This document shows, piece by piece, positions 48,120 through 61,419 of a DNA stretch of 64,000 nucleotides. Every line of letters starts with the position of its first letter. Positions within the stretch are counted from its first letter, which is position 1. The notes below the pieces were generated by a model. That model was not told where the DNA came from. It saw nothing but the letters and a program-made list of their open reading frames with translations, and did no database searches. The translations under genes were made by a program, and so were the position numbers. The stretch spans positions 496,001 through 560,000 of the forward strand of contig NZ_JAQSIO010000003.1 of assembly GCF_028649455.1 (NCBI RefSeq), read 5' to 3'. This DNA comes from Curvibacter microcysteis. Lineage in GTDB: Bacteria > Pseudomonadota > Gammaproteobacteria > Burkholderiales > Burkholderiaceae_C.

Positions 48120-49054
48120 CGGGTCAGCCTCGGGTTCAGCACATCGCGCAGTTGGTCGCCCACCAGGTTGATGGCGACGATGGTGGCCAGCAGGGCCAGG
48201 CCTGGGAAGACGCTGATCCAGTACTCGTTGGACAGCAGGTACTGGTAGCCATTGGCGATCAGCAGGCCCAGCGAGGGCTCGGTGATGGGCACGCCCAGGC
48301 CCAGGAAGGACAGCGTGGCCTCCAGCGTGATGGCGCGTGCCACCTGCAAGGCCCCGATCACCAGCAACGGCGGCAGGCAGTTGGGCAGGATGTGGCCCAG
48401 CACGATGCGTGCCTTCGACAAGCCCAGGCCGCGCGCGGCCTCGACGTATTCGCGCCGGGTTTCGACCAGGGCCTGACCGCGCGCCGTGCGGGCGTAGTAG
48501 GCCCACTCCAGCAGCACCAGGGTCAGCATCACATTGCCCACGCCCTTGCCCAGGTAGGCCAGGATCATCAGCGCCATCAGGATGCTGGGGAAGGACAGCA
48601 ACAGGTCGACCAGGCGCATCAGCAGCGCATCGATGCGGCCCCCGGCATAGGCGGCCAGCAACCCCAGCAGGGTGCCCACCACGGCGGCCACGGCGGCCGA
48701 GCCCACGCCCACCAGCAAGCTGATGCGCAGGCCGTAGACGATGGCGGAGTACAGGTCTCGCCCTTGGCCGTCGGTGCCCAGCCAGTAGGTGTACTGGCCG
48801 CTGCCCTGGGCGCTGCCAGGCGGCAGGCGGGCGTCCAGCACGTCGAGCTGCATCAGGTCATAGGGGTTTTGCGGCGTGATCCAGGGCGCGGCCAGGGCCA
48901 GCAGCAGCACAGCCAGCAACACCAGCAGGCCGCCCAGGGCCACGCGTGAGCGCACAAACTCAGCGCCCAGACGCCACCACAGGGGGCGGTCCTCCAGCGC
49001 GCGCGCAGGGGCTGACGGCTTGTTCGGTGTCGGGGATGGGTTGGCGGCACTCAT
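48116..49054 (-). CDS. Dipeptide-type ABC transporter permease (DppC-like)
   Basis: 312 aa from the ATG at 49054, overlapping the upstream stop by 4 bases. TM1 is at about residues 40-60. The periplasmic L-G-T-D-G-Q-G-R-D motif of DppC-type permeases is followed by the BPD domain with the EAA loop E-Y-V-E-A-A-R-G-L-G-L. Six membrane helices are expected. Confidence 0.92.
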   Translation of the reverse strand: MSAANPSPTPNKPSAPARALEDRPLWWRLGAEFVRSRVALGGLLVLLAVLLLALAAPWITPQNPYDLMQLDVLDARLPPGSAQGSGQYTYWLGTDGQGRDLYSAIVYGLRISLLVGVGSAAVAAVVGTLLGLLAAYAGGRIDALLMRLVDLLLSFPSILMALMILAYLGKGVGNVMLTLVLLEWAYYARTARGQALVETRREYVEAARGLGLSKARIVLGHILPNCLPPLLVIGALQVARAITLEATLSFLGLGVPITEPSLGLLIANGYQYLLSNEYWISVFPGLALLATIVAINLVGDQLRDVLNPRLTR

Positions 49055-50025
49055 GCGGCGCCCTCCAGCCGCACGCGCGGGTCCAGCCATTTGTAGAGCA
49101 CATCCACCACCAGGTTCAGGGTCACAAAAATCAGCACCACCACCATCAGGTAGGCCACCACCACGGGGCGGTCCAAGGCGTTGATGCTGTCCAGGATCAG
49201 CTTGCCGGCGCCGGGCCAGGCAAAAATGCTTTCGGTCACCACCGCGTAGGCGATGGTGGCGCCCAGCTCCAGGCCCAGCACGGTGACCAGGGGGATCAGG
49301 GTGTTGCGCAGCACATGCACGAACAGCACACGCGCTGGCGACAAGCCCTTGGCGCGGGCGAACTTCACGAAGTCCTGGGGTATCACCTCGCGCACGCCGG
49401 CCCGCGTCAGGCGCAGCACCAGCGAGATCTTGAACAGCGCCAGGTTGAAGGCGGGCAGCAACAGGTGTTGCCAGCCGTCCAGGGTCAACCAGGACCAGGC
49501 CACGCCGCCCACGCTGACGGTGGCGCCGCGCCCGCTGGCGGGCAACCAGCCCAGTTGCACGCTGAACAGCATGATCAGCATCAGTGCGACCCAAAAGGCC
49601 GGCAGCGAAAAGCCCAGGATCGACCCGGCCATCAGCGCCTTCGACAACGGGTGTTCAGGCCACATGCCTGCCACCAGGCCCAGGGGCACGCCCAGCAGCA
49701 CGGCCATGAGCAGGGCCACGACGGCCAGTTCGACCGTGGCGGGCAGGCGCTGCAGGATCAGGTGGATGGCCTCCTCCTGGTACACAAAGCTGCGTCCCAG
49801 TTGGCCGTGCACCGCCCCATCCAGGAAGGCCAGGTACTGGCGCCACAGCGGTTGGTCCAGGCCCAGGCGGGCGATGGCCTCCAGGCGCTCCTGCTGGTTG
49901 AGGTCGTCACCAATCAGGATGTCGATGGGGTTGCCAATGGCGTGCAGGCCGACGAAGACGATCACCGTCATCAGCAGCACCACGCCTGCGGCCTGGGCCA
50001 CGCGGCGCAAGAACCAGAGCGTCAT
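49051..50025 (-). CDS. Dipeptide-type ABC transporter permease (DppB-like)
   Basis: 324 aa from the ATG at 50025, overlapping the monooxygenase stop (ATGA). TM1 at about residues 9-30. The N-terminal D-Q-P-L-W-R-Q-Y-L motif and the EAA loop D-F-V-K-F-A-R-A-K-G-L mark a DppB-type permease. It pairs with the next gene product. Confidence 0.92.
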   Translation of the reverse strand: MTLWFLRRVAQAAGVVLLMTVIVFVGLHAIGNPIDILIGDDLNQQERLEAIARLGLDQPLWRQYLAFLDGAVHGQLGRSFVYQEEAIHLILQRLPATVELAVVALLMAVLLGVPLGLVAGMWPEHPLSKALMAGSILGFSLPAFWVALMLIMLFSVQLGWLPASGRGATVSVGGVAWSWLTLDGWQHLLLPAFNLALFKISLVLRLTRAGVREVIPQDFVKFARAKGLSPARVLFVHVLRNTLIPLVTVLGLELGATIAYAVVTESIFAWPGAGKLILDSINALDRPVVVAYLMVVVLIFVTLNLVVDVLYKWLDPRVRLEGAA

Positions 50026-51527
50026 GCCGCGACCTGTGCCGAGACGGGTGCCAGTGCCGGGGCGCCGGGCTCTTGGTAAGCGGGGAAGGTGGCCGGGGTC
50101 CATTCCTGGCCGTCCAGCTCGGGGTCGGCAAAGCGTTTCATGGCCTCAAAGTGATGCGCGGCGTCTTCGCTCAGCAATTGGGCGGCCAAACCGCGTGCCA
50201 GGCGCTGGGCGCCGTCACTGATTTGCGGGATGTCGCCCGCGCCGGCGCCTTGCGACAGGGCCGCGGCGTAACAGAAGCAATGCACCCGTTCCAGGCCAGG
50301 CAGGCTGCCAGGCGTCTTGGGTTGGAACTCAAACAGCGGGCCCAGGTCGGGCGACTGGTCGAGCTCGGCGTCCTCCAGCCCGGCGGGCGGCTGGTAGCGG
50401 TCGCTCCATTGGCGCACGTGGGGGGCCAGGGCGGCGAATTCGGGGCGCTGTGCCCAGTTGGTCCGGAAGCCCGTGCTGAACAGGACGATGTCCGCCGCCA
50501 ACGGGCCTTTTCCCGTGTTCAGGCGCAGTGCGCCATCGGCCCGGACTTCCGCGCCATGCACGGGTGTGCCCAGGTGAAAGTGGGCGTTGGCGTGGCGCGA
50601 CACGCGCAGCGTGCTGCCGTGCGGCGGTGGCACCTGTTGCACATTGATGTAGTGACGGAAGCGCCACTTCCACTCATCGGGCAGGCTGGGGTAGCCGTGG
50701 ATCATGCCGGGGTGGCCTGCACCCTTGCCCTTGTTGATGCGCGGCAGGTCGGCGCGGCGGATCAGCAAGTCCACGCGCTGAGCGCCATGCTCCAGCGCGG
50801 TGGCGGCCGCATCCATGGCCGACGAACCGCCACCGACCACGGCCACGCGCAGGCCACGCAGGCTGTCGCCGTCCCAGACGTCCGAGGAATGGTGCCAACG
50901 CTCACGCGGGAGCTGGTGCGCCCAGTCGGGCACCCAGGCGCCGCCCAGGCCGTCCCGGCCGGTGGCCAGCACCACATGGCGGGCACGCACGCTGAGGGGC
51001 TGGGCTGAGGCGCCGGCCTCGTTGAGCAGCTCCAGTCGCACCGTGCCGTCGGCCTGGGGCAGCACCGCTTGGACCCGGTGCTGGTTGAGCACGTCCAGGT
51101 CCAGGGCCTGGCGGTACCAGCGCAAGTAGTCGGCCCACTGCAGGCGGGGGATCTTGTCCAGCGCGTTCCAGGCGTCCAGGCCGAACTGGGCCTCGAACCA
51201 GGCCCGGAAGGTCAGGGTGGCCAGGCCCAGGGCGGGGCCGGTCAGTTCTTTGGGTGAGCGCAGGGTTTCCATGCGCGCGGTGGTGGCCCAGGGGCCCTCA
51301 TAGCCGGCGGGGGCCTGGTCATAGATGCGGTTGCGCACGCCCAGGTGGCGCAGCGAGGCCGACAGGGCCAGGCCGGCCATGCCGCCGCCGATGATGGCGA
51401 CGTCAAGCACCTCGGGGTCGGCGTGTTGGGGGACCCAGGCTTTGGCCGGCAGGCAAAGCCATTGCAAGTCCTGCTTCAAGCGGGCTTCCAGGGCGGGCAG
51501 GCCGATGGGGGTGGAGGCGGTGCTCAT
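50022..51527 (-). CDS. FAD/NAD(P)-dependent monooxygenase-like oxidoreductase
   Basis: 501 aa from the ATG at 51527. Two Rossmann motifs: G-G-G-M-A-G at 47-52 for FAD and G-G-G-S-S-A at 232-237 for NAD(P), as in flavin-containing and Baeyer-Villiger monooxygenases. The segment between them has W-H-H-S-S-D-V-W-D, which resembles the linker fingerprint of those families but does not fit it exactly (one residue too many before the tryptophan). No signal peptide. As the first catalytic gene after LysR it probably oxygenates the imported compound, at sulfur, nitrogen or a ketone. Confidence 0.85.
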   Translation of the reverse strand: MSTASTPIGLPALEARLKQDLQWLCLPAKAWVPQHADPEVLDVAIIGGGMAGLALSASLRHLGVRNRIYDQAPAGYEGPWATTARMETLRSPKELTGPALGLATLTFRAWFEAQFGLDAWNALDKIPRLQWADYLRWYRQALDLDVLNQHRVQAVLPQADGTVRLELLNEAGASAQPLSVRARHVVLATGRDGLGGAWVPDWAHQLPRERWHHSSDVWDGDSLRGLRVAVVGGGSSAMDAAATALEHGAQRVDLLIRRADLPRINKGKGAGHPGMIHGYPSLPDEWKWRFRHYINVQQVPPPHGSTLRVSRHANAHFHLGTPVHGAEVRADGALRLNTGKGPLAADIVLFSTGFRTNWAQRPEFAALAPHVRQWSDRYQPPAGLEDAELDQSPDLGPLFEFQPKTPGSLPGLERVHCFCYAAALSQGAGAGDIPQISDGAQRLARGLAAQLLSEDAAHHFEAMKRFADPELDGQEWTPATFPAYQEPGAPALAPVSAQVAA

Positions 51528-51541
51528 GGTCTGAACCTTTG

Positions 51542-52522
51542 TCAAAGAGAAGTCGGGGGTGGCTCGCTGGCCAGGCCGTGCGCGGCGTCGAGCAAATGGG
51601 TGTGGGCCGAAGGCGGGTGCTCTTCAAAGCCCGGCAGGCTGCGCGCATGCGCCAGCAGGGCCTGGGCCAGGGTCTGCACCCGCTGCTCCAGGGCAGGGTT
51701 GCGCGGGCGTGCCTGCAGGGTGATGACGCCAAAAAAGAAGGGCACGTCGGTGTCCAGCGGGCGGGTCACCAGGTCTTGGGACTGCAGGCCCAGCGGGGTC
51801 AGCGGCTCCAGCACGGCCAGGCCCAGGCCGGCACGCACCAGGGCCTGGGCATTGACCGAGGAGTTGGTCTGGATGAGCGATTCGGGTCGGCCTGGGGGCA
51901 GGGCGCTTTCCAGGCGGTGGCGCAGTCGGTAGGGGTTGCTCATGGTGATCAACCGGCGCTCGGCCAGGGCGCTCACGGGCAGGACGGACAGGCTGGCCAA
52001 GGGGTCATCGGCCCGCAGCACGGCCACGCAGGGCAGTTGGCCGATCCAGTGCACCTGCAGGCCCCGGTGTTCCAGGGGCAGGCTGCTCAGGCCCAGGTCG
52101 GCGGCACCGCTCAGCACGGCTTGCACCACCTGTTCCGGGGAGCTGCTGCGCAATTGCAGCGGGCCATGGCCCAGGGTTGACTCCAGGGCGGCGAGGGCGG
52201 GGGGCAACAAGCCCAGGGCCAGGGCCGAGGTGGCCACCAGCTCGAGGCTGGGCACGCTGGGTTGCGAGATCTGACGCGCCCGCTCGCCCACCTGGCGCAG
52301 GCTGGCCAGGGCGCGTTCCACGTCGTCGCGCAGACCAAAGCCGTGCTCGGTCGGGGTCACGCGCGGGCCGTGCCGCTGGAACAGGGGGTGACCAATTTCG
52401 GCCTCCAGCTCCTGGATGAGGCGGGTGACCGCTGGCTGGGATCGGTCCAGCAAACGCGCCGCGCCCGTGATGCTGCCGCTGGACATGACGGCAGAGAAGG
52501 CTTCGAGGTGGCGGGTTTCCAT
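51542..52522 (-). CDS. LysR-family regulator, head of the ABC/monooxygenase operon
   Basis: 326 aa from the ATG at 52522. Helix-turn-helix at about residues 16-45 (S-I-T-G-A-A-R-L-L-D-R-S-Q-P-A-V-T-R), effector domain from about 90. It is on the same strand as the operon and ends 14 bases before the monooxygenase start, so it is probably co-transcribed as its first gene, unlike the usual divergent layout. No ribosome-binding site precedes the ATG, and the promoter places the transcript start at or next to it (see the promoter entry). Confidence 0.88.
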   Translation of the reverse strand: METRHLEAFSAVMSSGSITGAARLLDRSQPAVTRLIQELEAEIGHPLFQRHGPRVTPTEHGFGLRDDVERALASLRQVGERARQISQPSVPSLELVATSALALGLLPPALAALESTLGHGPLQLRSSSPEQVVQAVLSGAADLGLSSLPLEHRGLQVHWIGQLPCVAVLRADDPLASLSVLPVSALAERRLITMSNPYRLRHRLESALPPGRPESLIQTNSSVNAQALVRAGLGLAVLEPLTPLGLQSQDLVTRPLDTDVPFFFGVITLQARPRNPALEQRVQTLAQALLAHARSLPGFEEHPPSAHTHLLDAAHGLASEPPPTSL

Positions 52523-52529
52523 GTTGAAT

Positions 52530-52558
52530 AATTTACATTGCGCATTAAGCAAGGTCAA
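52530..52558 (-). promoter_or_regulatory. Sigma70-like promoter giving a leaderless LysR transcript
   Basis: On the minus strand TTGACC (52558-52553) and TAAATT (52535-52530) are 17 bp apart. The -10 ends only 7 bases before the ATG at 52522, so transcription should begin at or right beside the start codon. This matches the lack of a ribosome-binding site. Confidence 0.5.
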
Positions 52559-52809
52559 TCATTCATTATTTATATGCTTATGAGGAAAGGGTTGACCCAG
52601 GCGGGGCCTTGCTCCCTGTTGCCAGGGGTCCACAAAGAGGCGGTGAAAGCTCAGGGACGCCATCCCAAGGAAACGAAATGAAACATGCGCGACAAGGCGC
52701 TCCGGGGCGCCCAGGGACTGCATGCCTTGGGGCTACGCACACTTACAAGGCGTCGCGAGAGGGCTCCGGTGAGCGCAGATAAACACCCATCTCATTTTTT
52801 GGACACACC

Positions 52810-53391
52810 ATGCGCCTCCATCTCCTTGCCCAAGTCCTTTCCCTGACCGCGCTTGCCCTGGCCACCGGTGCCCACGCCCAAAGCGGCAACGCCACGCCCG
52901 CACAGATCCGGTACCAGCAGGACCTGCAGATTTGCGATGGCGAACCCACCGCGGACGGCCGCATGCGCTGCAAGCGCGATGCCCAGGCTGAATACAACAA
53001 GGCTTTGGGGCTGGCCGCCAGCCCGCCAGCGGTGACGCCCGTGGCCGCCGCCCCGGTTTGCGGTGACTGCGGCCGGGTCATTGCCGTCCACGAAGTCGAG
53101 CGCGAGGGCCATGCCGGCGCGCTGGGCACCATTGCCGGCGGCGTGCTGGGCGCGGCGCTCGGGCACCAAGTCGGCGGCGGCTTTGGCAAAAGCCTGGCCA
53201 CGGCAGCGGGCGCGGCCGGCGGTGTGTACGCCGGCCGCGCCTTGGAAGAGCGTGCCAACCGGGCGGTGGTCTGGGTCGTGAGCGTGCGCTTTCCCGATGG
53301 CAGCACGCAGGATTTCGACTTCCCCAACAACCCGGGCTTCCGGGCCGGGAACACCGTCAGAAGAATGGAAAACTCCATCGCCCTGCCATGA
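52810..53391 (+). CDS. Glycine-zipper 2TM (17-kDa antigen-like) envelope protein
   Basis: 193 aa with a signal peptide at about residues 1-24 (ending A-H-A-Q). The glycine-zipper segment (about 95-140) contains G-A-L-G-T-I-A-G-G-V-L-G-A-A-L-G and G-A-A-G-G-V-Y-A-G. A C-G-D-C pair precedes it, and a C-terminal beta region contains V-R-F-P-D-G-S-T-Q. Without a lipobox cysteine it should be a periplasmic or outer-membrane-associated protein of the SlyB-like group. The function is not established. Confidence 0.82.
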   Translation: MRLHLLAQVLSLTALALATGAHAQSGNATPAQIRYQQDLQICDGEPTADGRMRCKRDAQAEYNKALGLAASPPAVTPVAAAPVCGDCGRVIAVHEVEREGHAGALGTIAGGVLGAALGHQVGGGFGKSLATAAGAAGGVYAGRALEERANRAVVWVVSVRFPDGSTQDFDFPNNPGFRAGNTVRRMENSIALP

Positions 53392-53437
53392 GCCAGGAAG
53401 CTGCGGCGGGCCAAGCGGCGCTGGCTTGTCCCCCCCT

Positions 53438-53468
53438 GGGCCCAGCCCCATGCACCAGGCTGGGGCCC
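53438..53468. terminator. GC hairpin after the glycine-zipper gene
   Basis: GGGCCCAGCC (53438-53447) pairs with GGCTG plus GGCCC (53458-53468, one bulged G) around a 10-nt loop. It lies 46 bases past the stop codon. No T-run. It separates this gene from smc. Confidence 0.4.
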
Positions 53469-53640
53469 GTCACCCGCTGATCCGTGCGCCCTCAGGGGGC
53501 GGGGGCGCGTTGGAGCGCGCCGTGCTCAGGTAACATCGTGCCCCGCGGATCGTCCGGACCGCAGCACCGGTGCCTGAGGGCCTGGTGCCTCCAAGCTGAC
53601 AGGGGCTCTTTGTCCCGCTGCAGCCCGAACAGGGTTTGAC

Positions 53641-56600
53641 GTGCGTCTCAATTCAATCAAGTTATCAGGGTTCAAATCGTTCGCCGAGCCGACCAACTTC
53701 CTGCTGCCGGGGCAGCTGGTGGGGGTGGTGGGCCCCAATGGTTGCGGCAAATCCAACATCATGGATGCGGTGCGCTGGGTGCTGGGCGAAAGCAAGGCCA
53801 GCGAGCTGCGCGGTGAATCCATGCAGGACGTGATCTTCAACGGCACGACCACGCGCAAACCCGCCAGCCGCTCCAGTGTGGAGCTGGTGTTTGACAATGC
53901 CGACCACCGCGCCGGCGGGCAGTGGAACCAGTACGAAGAAATTGCCGTCAAGCGCGTGCTGACCCGTGACGGCACCAGCAGCTACTTCATCAACAACCAG
54001 CCGGTGCGCCGCAAGGACGTGCAAGACGTGTTCCTGGGCACCGGCCTGGGGCCACGCGCCTACGCCATCATTGGTCAGGGCACGATCAGCCGCATCATCG
54101 AATCCAAGCCTGAAGAGTTGCGTCTCTTCCTGGAAGAGGCGGCAGGGGTGTCCAAGTACAAGGAGCGCCGCCGGGAGACCGAGAACCGCCTGTCCGACAC
54201 CCGCGAGAACCTGACCCGGGTTGAAGACATCCTGCGTGAACTCAACGCCAACCTCGACAAGCTCGAAAAGCAGGCCGAGGTGGCGCGCAAGTACAACGCC
54301 TTGCAAGGCGAGGTCACGCTCAAGCAGCACCAGCTGTGGTTCCTGAAGCGCCGCGAAAGCGAGGGCGACCAGGCCAAGGTCAAGGCCGACGCCGACAAGG
54401 CCCTGAACGACCTCGAGTCCCGCGTGGCCGACCTGCGCCACATCGAGGCCGACCTGGAAACCATCCGCCAGGCCCATTACGCCGCCGGCGATCAGGTCAA
54501 CCAGGCCCAGGGCCAGCTGTATGAAGCCAGCACCGAGGTGGGCAAGCTGGAAGCCGAGATCCGCTTTGTGATCGAAGGTCGCCAGCGCGTGCAGCAGCGC
54601 CTGGTCACGCTCAAAGAACAAATGGCCCAGTGGGGCTTGCGCCGCGAAGACGCAGAAGCCCAGCTCGAAACCCTGGCCGAGGCCGACGTGGATGCCGAAG
54701 AGCGCGCCGAACTGCTGGCCGCCCAGGTCGAAGAGCAGGCCATGCGCTTGCCCGAGCTCGAAGACGCGCTGCGCCTGAGCCAGCAGCGCGCCAACGAGCA
54801 GCGCGCCAGCGTCGCCCAGGTGCAGCAACAAATCCAGGTGCTGGCCGCCGAGCAGCGCAGCCTGGATGAGCAGTCGCGCGGCCTGAACCAGCGCCGCGAC
54901 AAGCTCAGCACCGACCGCAGCGCCCTGGCCGCGCCCGATGAAGCCCGCCTGAACAGCCTGCGCAGCCAGCTCGAAGAGGCCCAGGAAGTGGCCGAGGTGG
55001 CCGATGCCCGCCTGCATGAGCTGCAAGACAGCGTGCCCCAGCTGGACGACGACCGCCGCCAGCGCCAACAGGCCGTGAACGCTGAAGGCGCGCGCCAGGC
55101 CGAACTGTCGGCCCGCCTGGATGCCCTCAAAGCCTTGCAAGAGAAGGTCAAGACGGACGGCAAGCTGCAGCCCTGGCTGGCCCGCCATGGGCTGGAGGGG
55201 CTGGCCGGCTTGTGGAGCCGCCTGCACATCGAAGCCGGTTGGGAAAACGCCCTGGAGGCCGCGCTGCGCGAGCGCCTTGGGGCCCTGGAGGTGTCGCGCC
55301 TGGAGATGGTGCGGGGCTTTCTGGGTCACAGCGCGGCCGACGCGCCGCCGGCCCGGCTGGCCTTCTTCAGCCCCCCCTCGGCGCCCCGGCCTGAGGCTTC
55401 TGGCGGCCTGCCGCGACTGGTGGACCTGCTGCGCGTGCACGACGCCAGCTTGCGCGCCTTGCTGGCCGACTGGCTGCATGGCTGCCTGACCGCCGGCAGC
55501 CTGGAAGAAGCCCTGGCTCAGCGTGCCAGCCTGGAACCCGGCCAGGTGATTTACGTGGCCGGTGGCCACGCGGTGTCGGCCCATGGCGTGACCTTTTACG
55601 CGCCGGACTCCGAGCAATCTGGCTTGCTGGCCCGCGCCCAGGAAATTGAAAACCTGGACAAACAACTGCGTGCCCAGGCCTTGATCGCCGAAGACTCGCG
55701 CAGCGCCCTGGTGCGCGCCGAAGCGGCGTATGCCGAGGCCTCGCAGCGCCTGGTCGCCGCCCGCCGTGAGGCCACCGAAGCCCAGGGCCGCCGCCATGAG
55801 CTCGAGGTCGAGACCCTGCGCCTGTCCCAGTTGGCCGAGCAAACCCGCAGCCGTAGCGAACAAATCCTGTCCGACCTGGCCGAAGTGGACCTGGGGCTGG
55901 AAGACATCCAAGAGCGCCGCATCACCGCCGAGGCCCGCTTCGAAGAGCTGGACATGCAGCTGGCCGACACGCAGGAACGCCACGCCCAGCTGGATGAACG
56001 CGTGATCGAGGCCGAGCGCAAGCTGGCCGAGAGCCGCGAGCAGCAGCGCAGCCTGGAGCGCCAGGCCCAGGAAGCCACCTTTGCGCGGCGCTCCCTCGAA
56101 GCCCGGCGCGGCGAGTTGTCGCGCACCATCGACACGGCGCGCCAACAAGGCGAGGCCTTGGTCGACGAAGAGCAGCGCGCCCAAGCCGAGCTGGGGCGCC
56201 TGTCCGATGCTGCCGCCCAAGGGGGCTTGCAAGACGCGCTGGAGCGCAAGATGGAGCGCGAGAAAAACCTCGCCGCCCGCCGCAGCGAATACGACGGCCT
56301 GACCGCCCAGTTGCGCGCCACCGACGAGCGTCGCTTGCAGGTGGAGCGCGAACTCGAGCCGCTGCGCCAACGCATCACCGAATTCCAGCTCAAGGAGCAG
56401 GCCGCACGCCTGGGCTTTGAGCAGTACGCCAGCTTGCTCGCCGACGCTGGGGCCGACCTGGAGGCGGTGGCGGCGTCGATCGAGCAAGGCCAGGTGCGCC
56501 TGACCGGGCTGCAGTCGGAAATCGACCGCTTGAACCGGGAGATTGCCGCCCTGGGCGCGGTCAACCTGGCCGCGCTGGACGAACTGACCGCCGCGCGCGA

Positions 56601-57165
56601 ACGCAAGACCTTCCTGGACGCCCAGTCGGCCGACCTGGTCGAGGCCATGACCACGCTGGAGGACGCGATCCGCAAGATCGACGGCGAAACCCGCGAACTG
56701 CTGTCGGGCACCTTCAATGCCGTCAACGAGCACTTCGGGCGCATGTTCCCCGAGCTGTTTGGCGGTGGTACCGCCAAGCTCATCATCACCGGCGACGAAA
56801 TCCTTGATTCCGGCGTGCAGGTGCTGGCCCAGCCGCCTGGCAAGAAGAACCAAACCATCCACCTGCTGTCGGGCGGCGAGAAGGCACTCACCGCAATCGC
56901 GCTGGTGTTTGCCATCTTCCAGCTCAACCCGGCGCCGTTTTGCTTGCTGGACGAGGTGGACGCGCCGCTGGACGACGCCAACACCGAGCGCTACGCCAAG
57001 CTGGTGTCGAGCATGAGCCAAGGGACGCAGTTCCTGTTCATCAGCCACAACAAGATCGCCATGGAAATGGCCGAGCAACTGATCGGCGTCACCATGCAGG
57101 AGCAGGGCGTGTCGCGCATCGTGGCGGTCGACATGGAATCTGCCCTGTCCATGGCCCAAGCCTGA
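53641..57165 (+). CDS. smc: Chromosome segregation protein SMC
   Basis: 1174 aa, GTG start. N-terminal head with Walker A G-P-N-G-C-G-K-S, a coiled coil to about 500, a hinge at about 510-650, a return coiled coil, and a C-terminal head with signature L-S-G-G-E-K-A-L and Walker B F-C-L-L-D-E-V-D-A-P-L-D-D-A-N. Normal length for bacterial SMC. It compacts and aligns replicated chromosome arms with ScpA/ScpB, which are not in the window. It heads a unit with zipA. Confidence 0.97.
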   Translation: MRLNSIKLSGFKSFAEPTNFLLPGQLVGVVGPNGCGKSNIMDAVRWVLGESKASELRGESMQDVIFNGTTTRKPASRSSVELVFDNADHRAGGQWNQYEEIAVKRVLTRDGTSSYFINNQPVRRKDVQDVFLGTGLGPRAYAIIGQGTISRIIESKPEELRLFLEEAAGVSKYKERRRETENRLSDTRENLTRVEDILRELNANLDKLEKQAEVARKYNALQGEVTLKQHQLWFLKRRESEGDQAKVKADADKALNDLESRVADLRHIEADLETIRQAHYAAGDQVNQAQGQLYEASTEVGKLEAEIRFVIEGRQRVQQRLVTLKEQMAQWGLRREDAEAQLETLAEADVDAEERAELLAAQVEEQAMRLPELEDALRLSQQRANEQRASVAQVQQQIQVLAAEQRSLDEQSRGLNQRRDKLSTDRSALAAPDEARLNSLRSQLEEAQEVAEVADARLHELQDSVPQLDDDRRQRQQAVNAEGARQAELSARLDALKALQEKVKTDGKLQPWLARHGLEGLAGLWSRLHIEAGWENALEAALRERLGALEVSRLEMVRGFLGHSAADAPPARLAFFSPPSAPRPEASGGLPRLVDLLRVHDASLRALLADWLHGCLTAGSLEEALAQRASLEPGQVIYVAGGHAVSAHGVTFYAPDSEQSGLLARAQEIENLDKQLRAQALIAEDSRSALVRAEAAYAEASQRLVAARREATEAQGRRHELEVETLRLSQLAEQTRSRSEQILSDLAEVDLGLEDIQERRITAEARFEELDMQLADTQERHAQLDERVIEAERKLAESREQQRSLERQAQEATFARRSLEARRGELSRTIDTARQQGEALVDEEQRAQAELGRLSDAAAQGGLQDALERKMEREKNLAARRSEYDGLTAQLRATDERRLQVERELEPLRQRITEFQLKEQAARLGFEQYASLLADAGADLEAVAASIEQGQVRLTGLQSEIDRLNREIAALGAVNLAALDELTAARERKTFLDAQSADLVEAMTTLEDAIRKIDGETRELLSGTFNAVNEHFGRMFPELFGGGTAKLIITGDEILDSGVQVLAQPPGKKNQTIHLLSGGEKALTAIALVFAIFQLNPAPFCLLDEVDAPLDDANTERYAKLVSSMSQGTQFLFISHNKIAMEMAEQLIGVTMQEQGVSRIVAVDMESALSMAQA

Positions 57166-57203
57166 ACCCACAAGACCCAAGCCTCTGGAACAAAGAACGC
57201 CCC

Positions 57204-60864
<3,661 letters not shown>

Positions 60865-60866
60865 CC

Positions 60867-61406
60867 ATGGCCATCCGCGAGATTCTCAAAATGGGTGACC
60901 CGCGCCTCCTGCGGGTGGCCCAGCCCGTGACCGACTTTGACAGCGACGCCTTGCACCTGCTGGTGCGTGACCTGTTCGAGACCATGGCCGCCGTCAACGG
61001 CGCAGGCTTGGCCGCGCCGCAAATTGGGGTGGACCTGCAGCTGGTGATCTTTGGCACCAACGCCCCCAACCCGCGCTACCCCGACGCGCCCCTGGTGCCG
61101 CAAACGGTGCTGTGCAACCCCGTGCTCACGCCCCTGGGCGATGAAGAAGAGGAAGACTGGGAGGGTTGTCTGTCCGTCCCCGGCCTGCGCGGCGTGGTGC
61201 CGCGCTACAAACGCCTGCATTACCGGGGCTTCGACCCCTACGGCGATCCGATCGAGCGCACGGTGGAGGGCTTTCACGCCCGCGTCGTGCAGCACGAATG
61301 CGATCACCTGATCGGCAAGCTCTACCCGATGCGGGTGCGGGACTTCAGCCGCTTTGGCTTCACCGAGGTGCTGTTTCCGGGCTTGGACCCGAAGCAGGAT
61401 GATTGA
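60867..61406 (+). CDS. def: Peptide deformylase
   Basis: 179 aa with the three family motifs: [17 protein letters not shown], and Q-H-E-C-D-H-L. The Cys and two His residues bind Fe(II) or Zn. It removes the formyl group from new proteins. It starts 2 bases after ligA and ends close to the next gene. fmt is not adjacent, so this is probably the second, non-fmt-linked deformylase typical of Burkholderiales. Confidence 0.95.
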   Translation: MAIREILKMGDPRLLRVAQPVTDFDSDALHLLVRDLFETMAAVNGAGLAAPQIGVDLQLVIFGTNAPNPRYPDAPLVPQTVLCNPVLTPLGDEEEEDWEGCLSVPGLRGVVPRYKRLHYRGFDPYGDPIERTVEGFHARVVQHECDHLIGKLYPMRVRDFSRFGFTEVLFPGLDPKQDD

Positions 61407-61419
61407 GGGCGCGTTGGCC

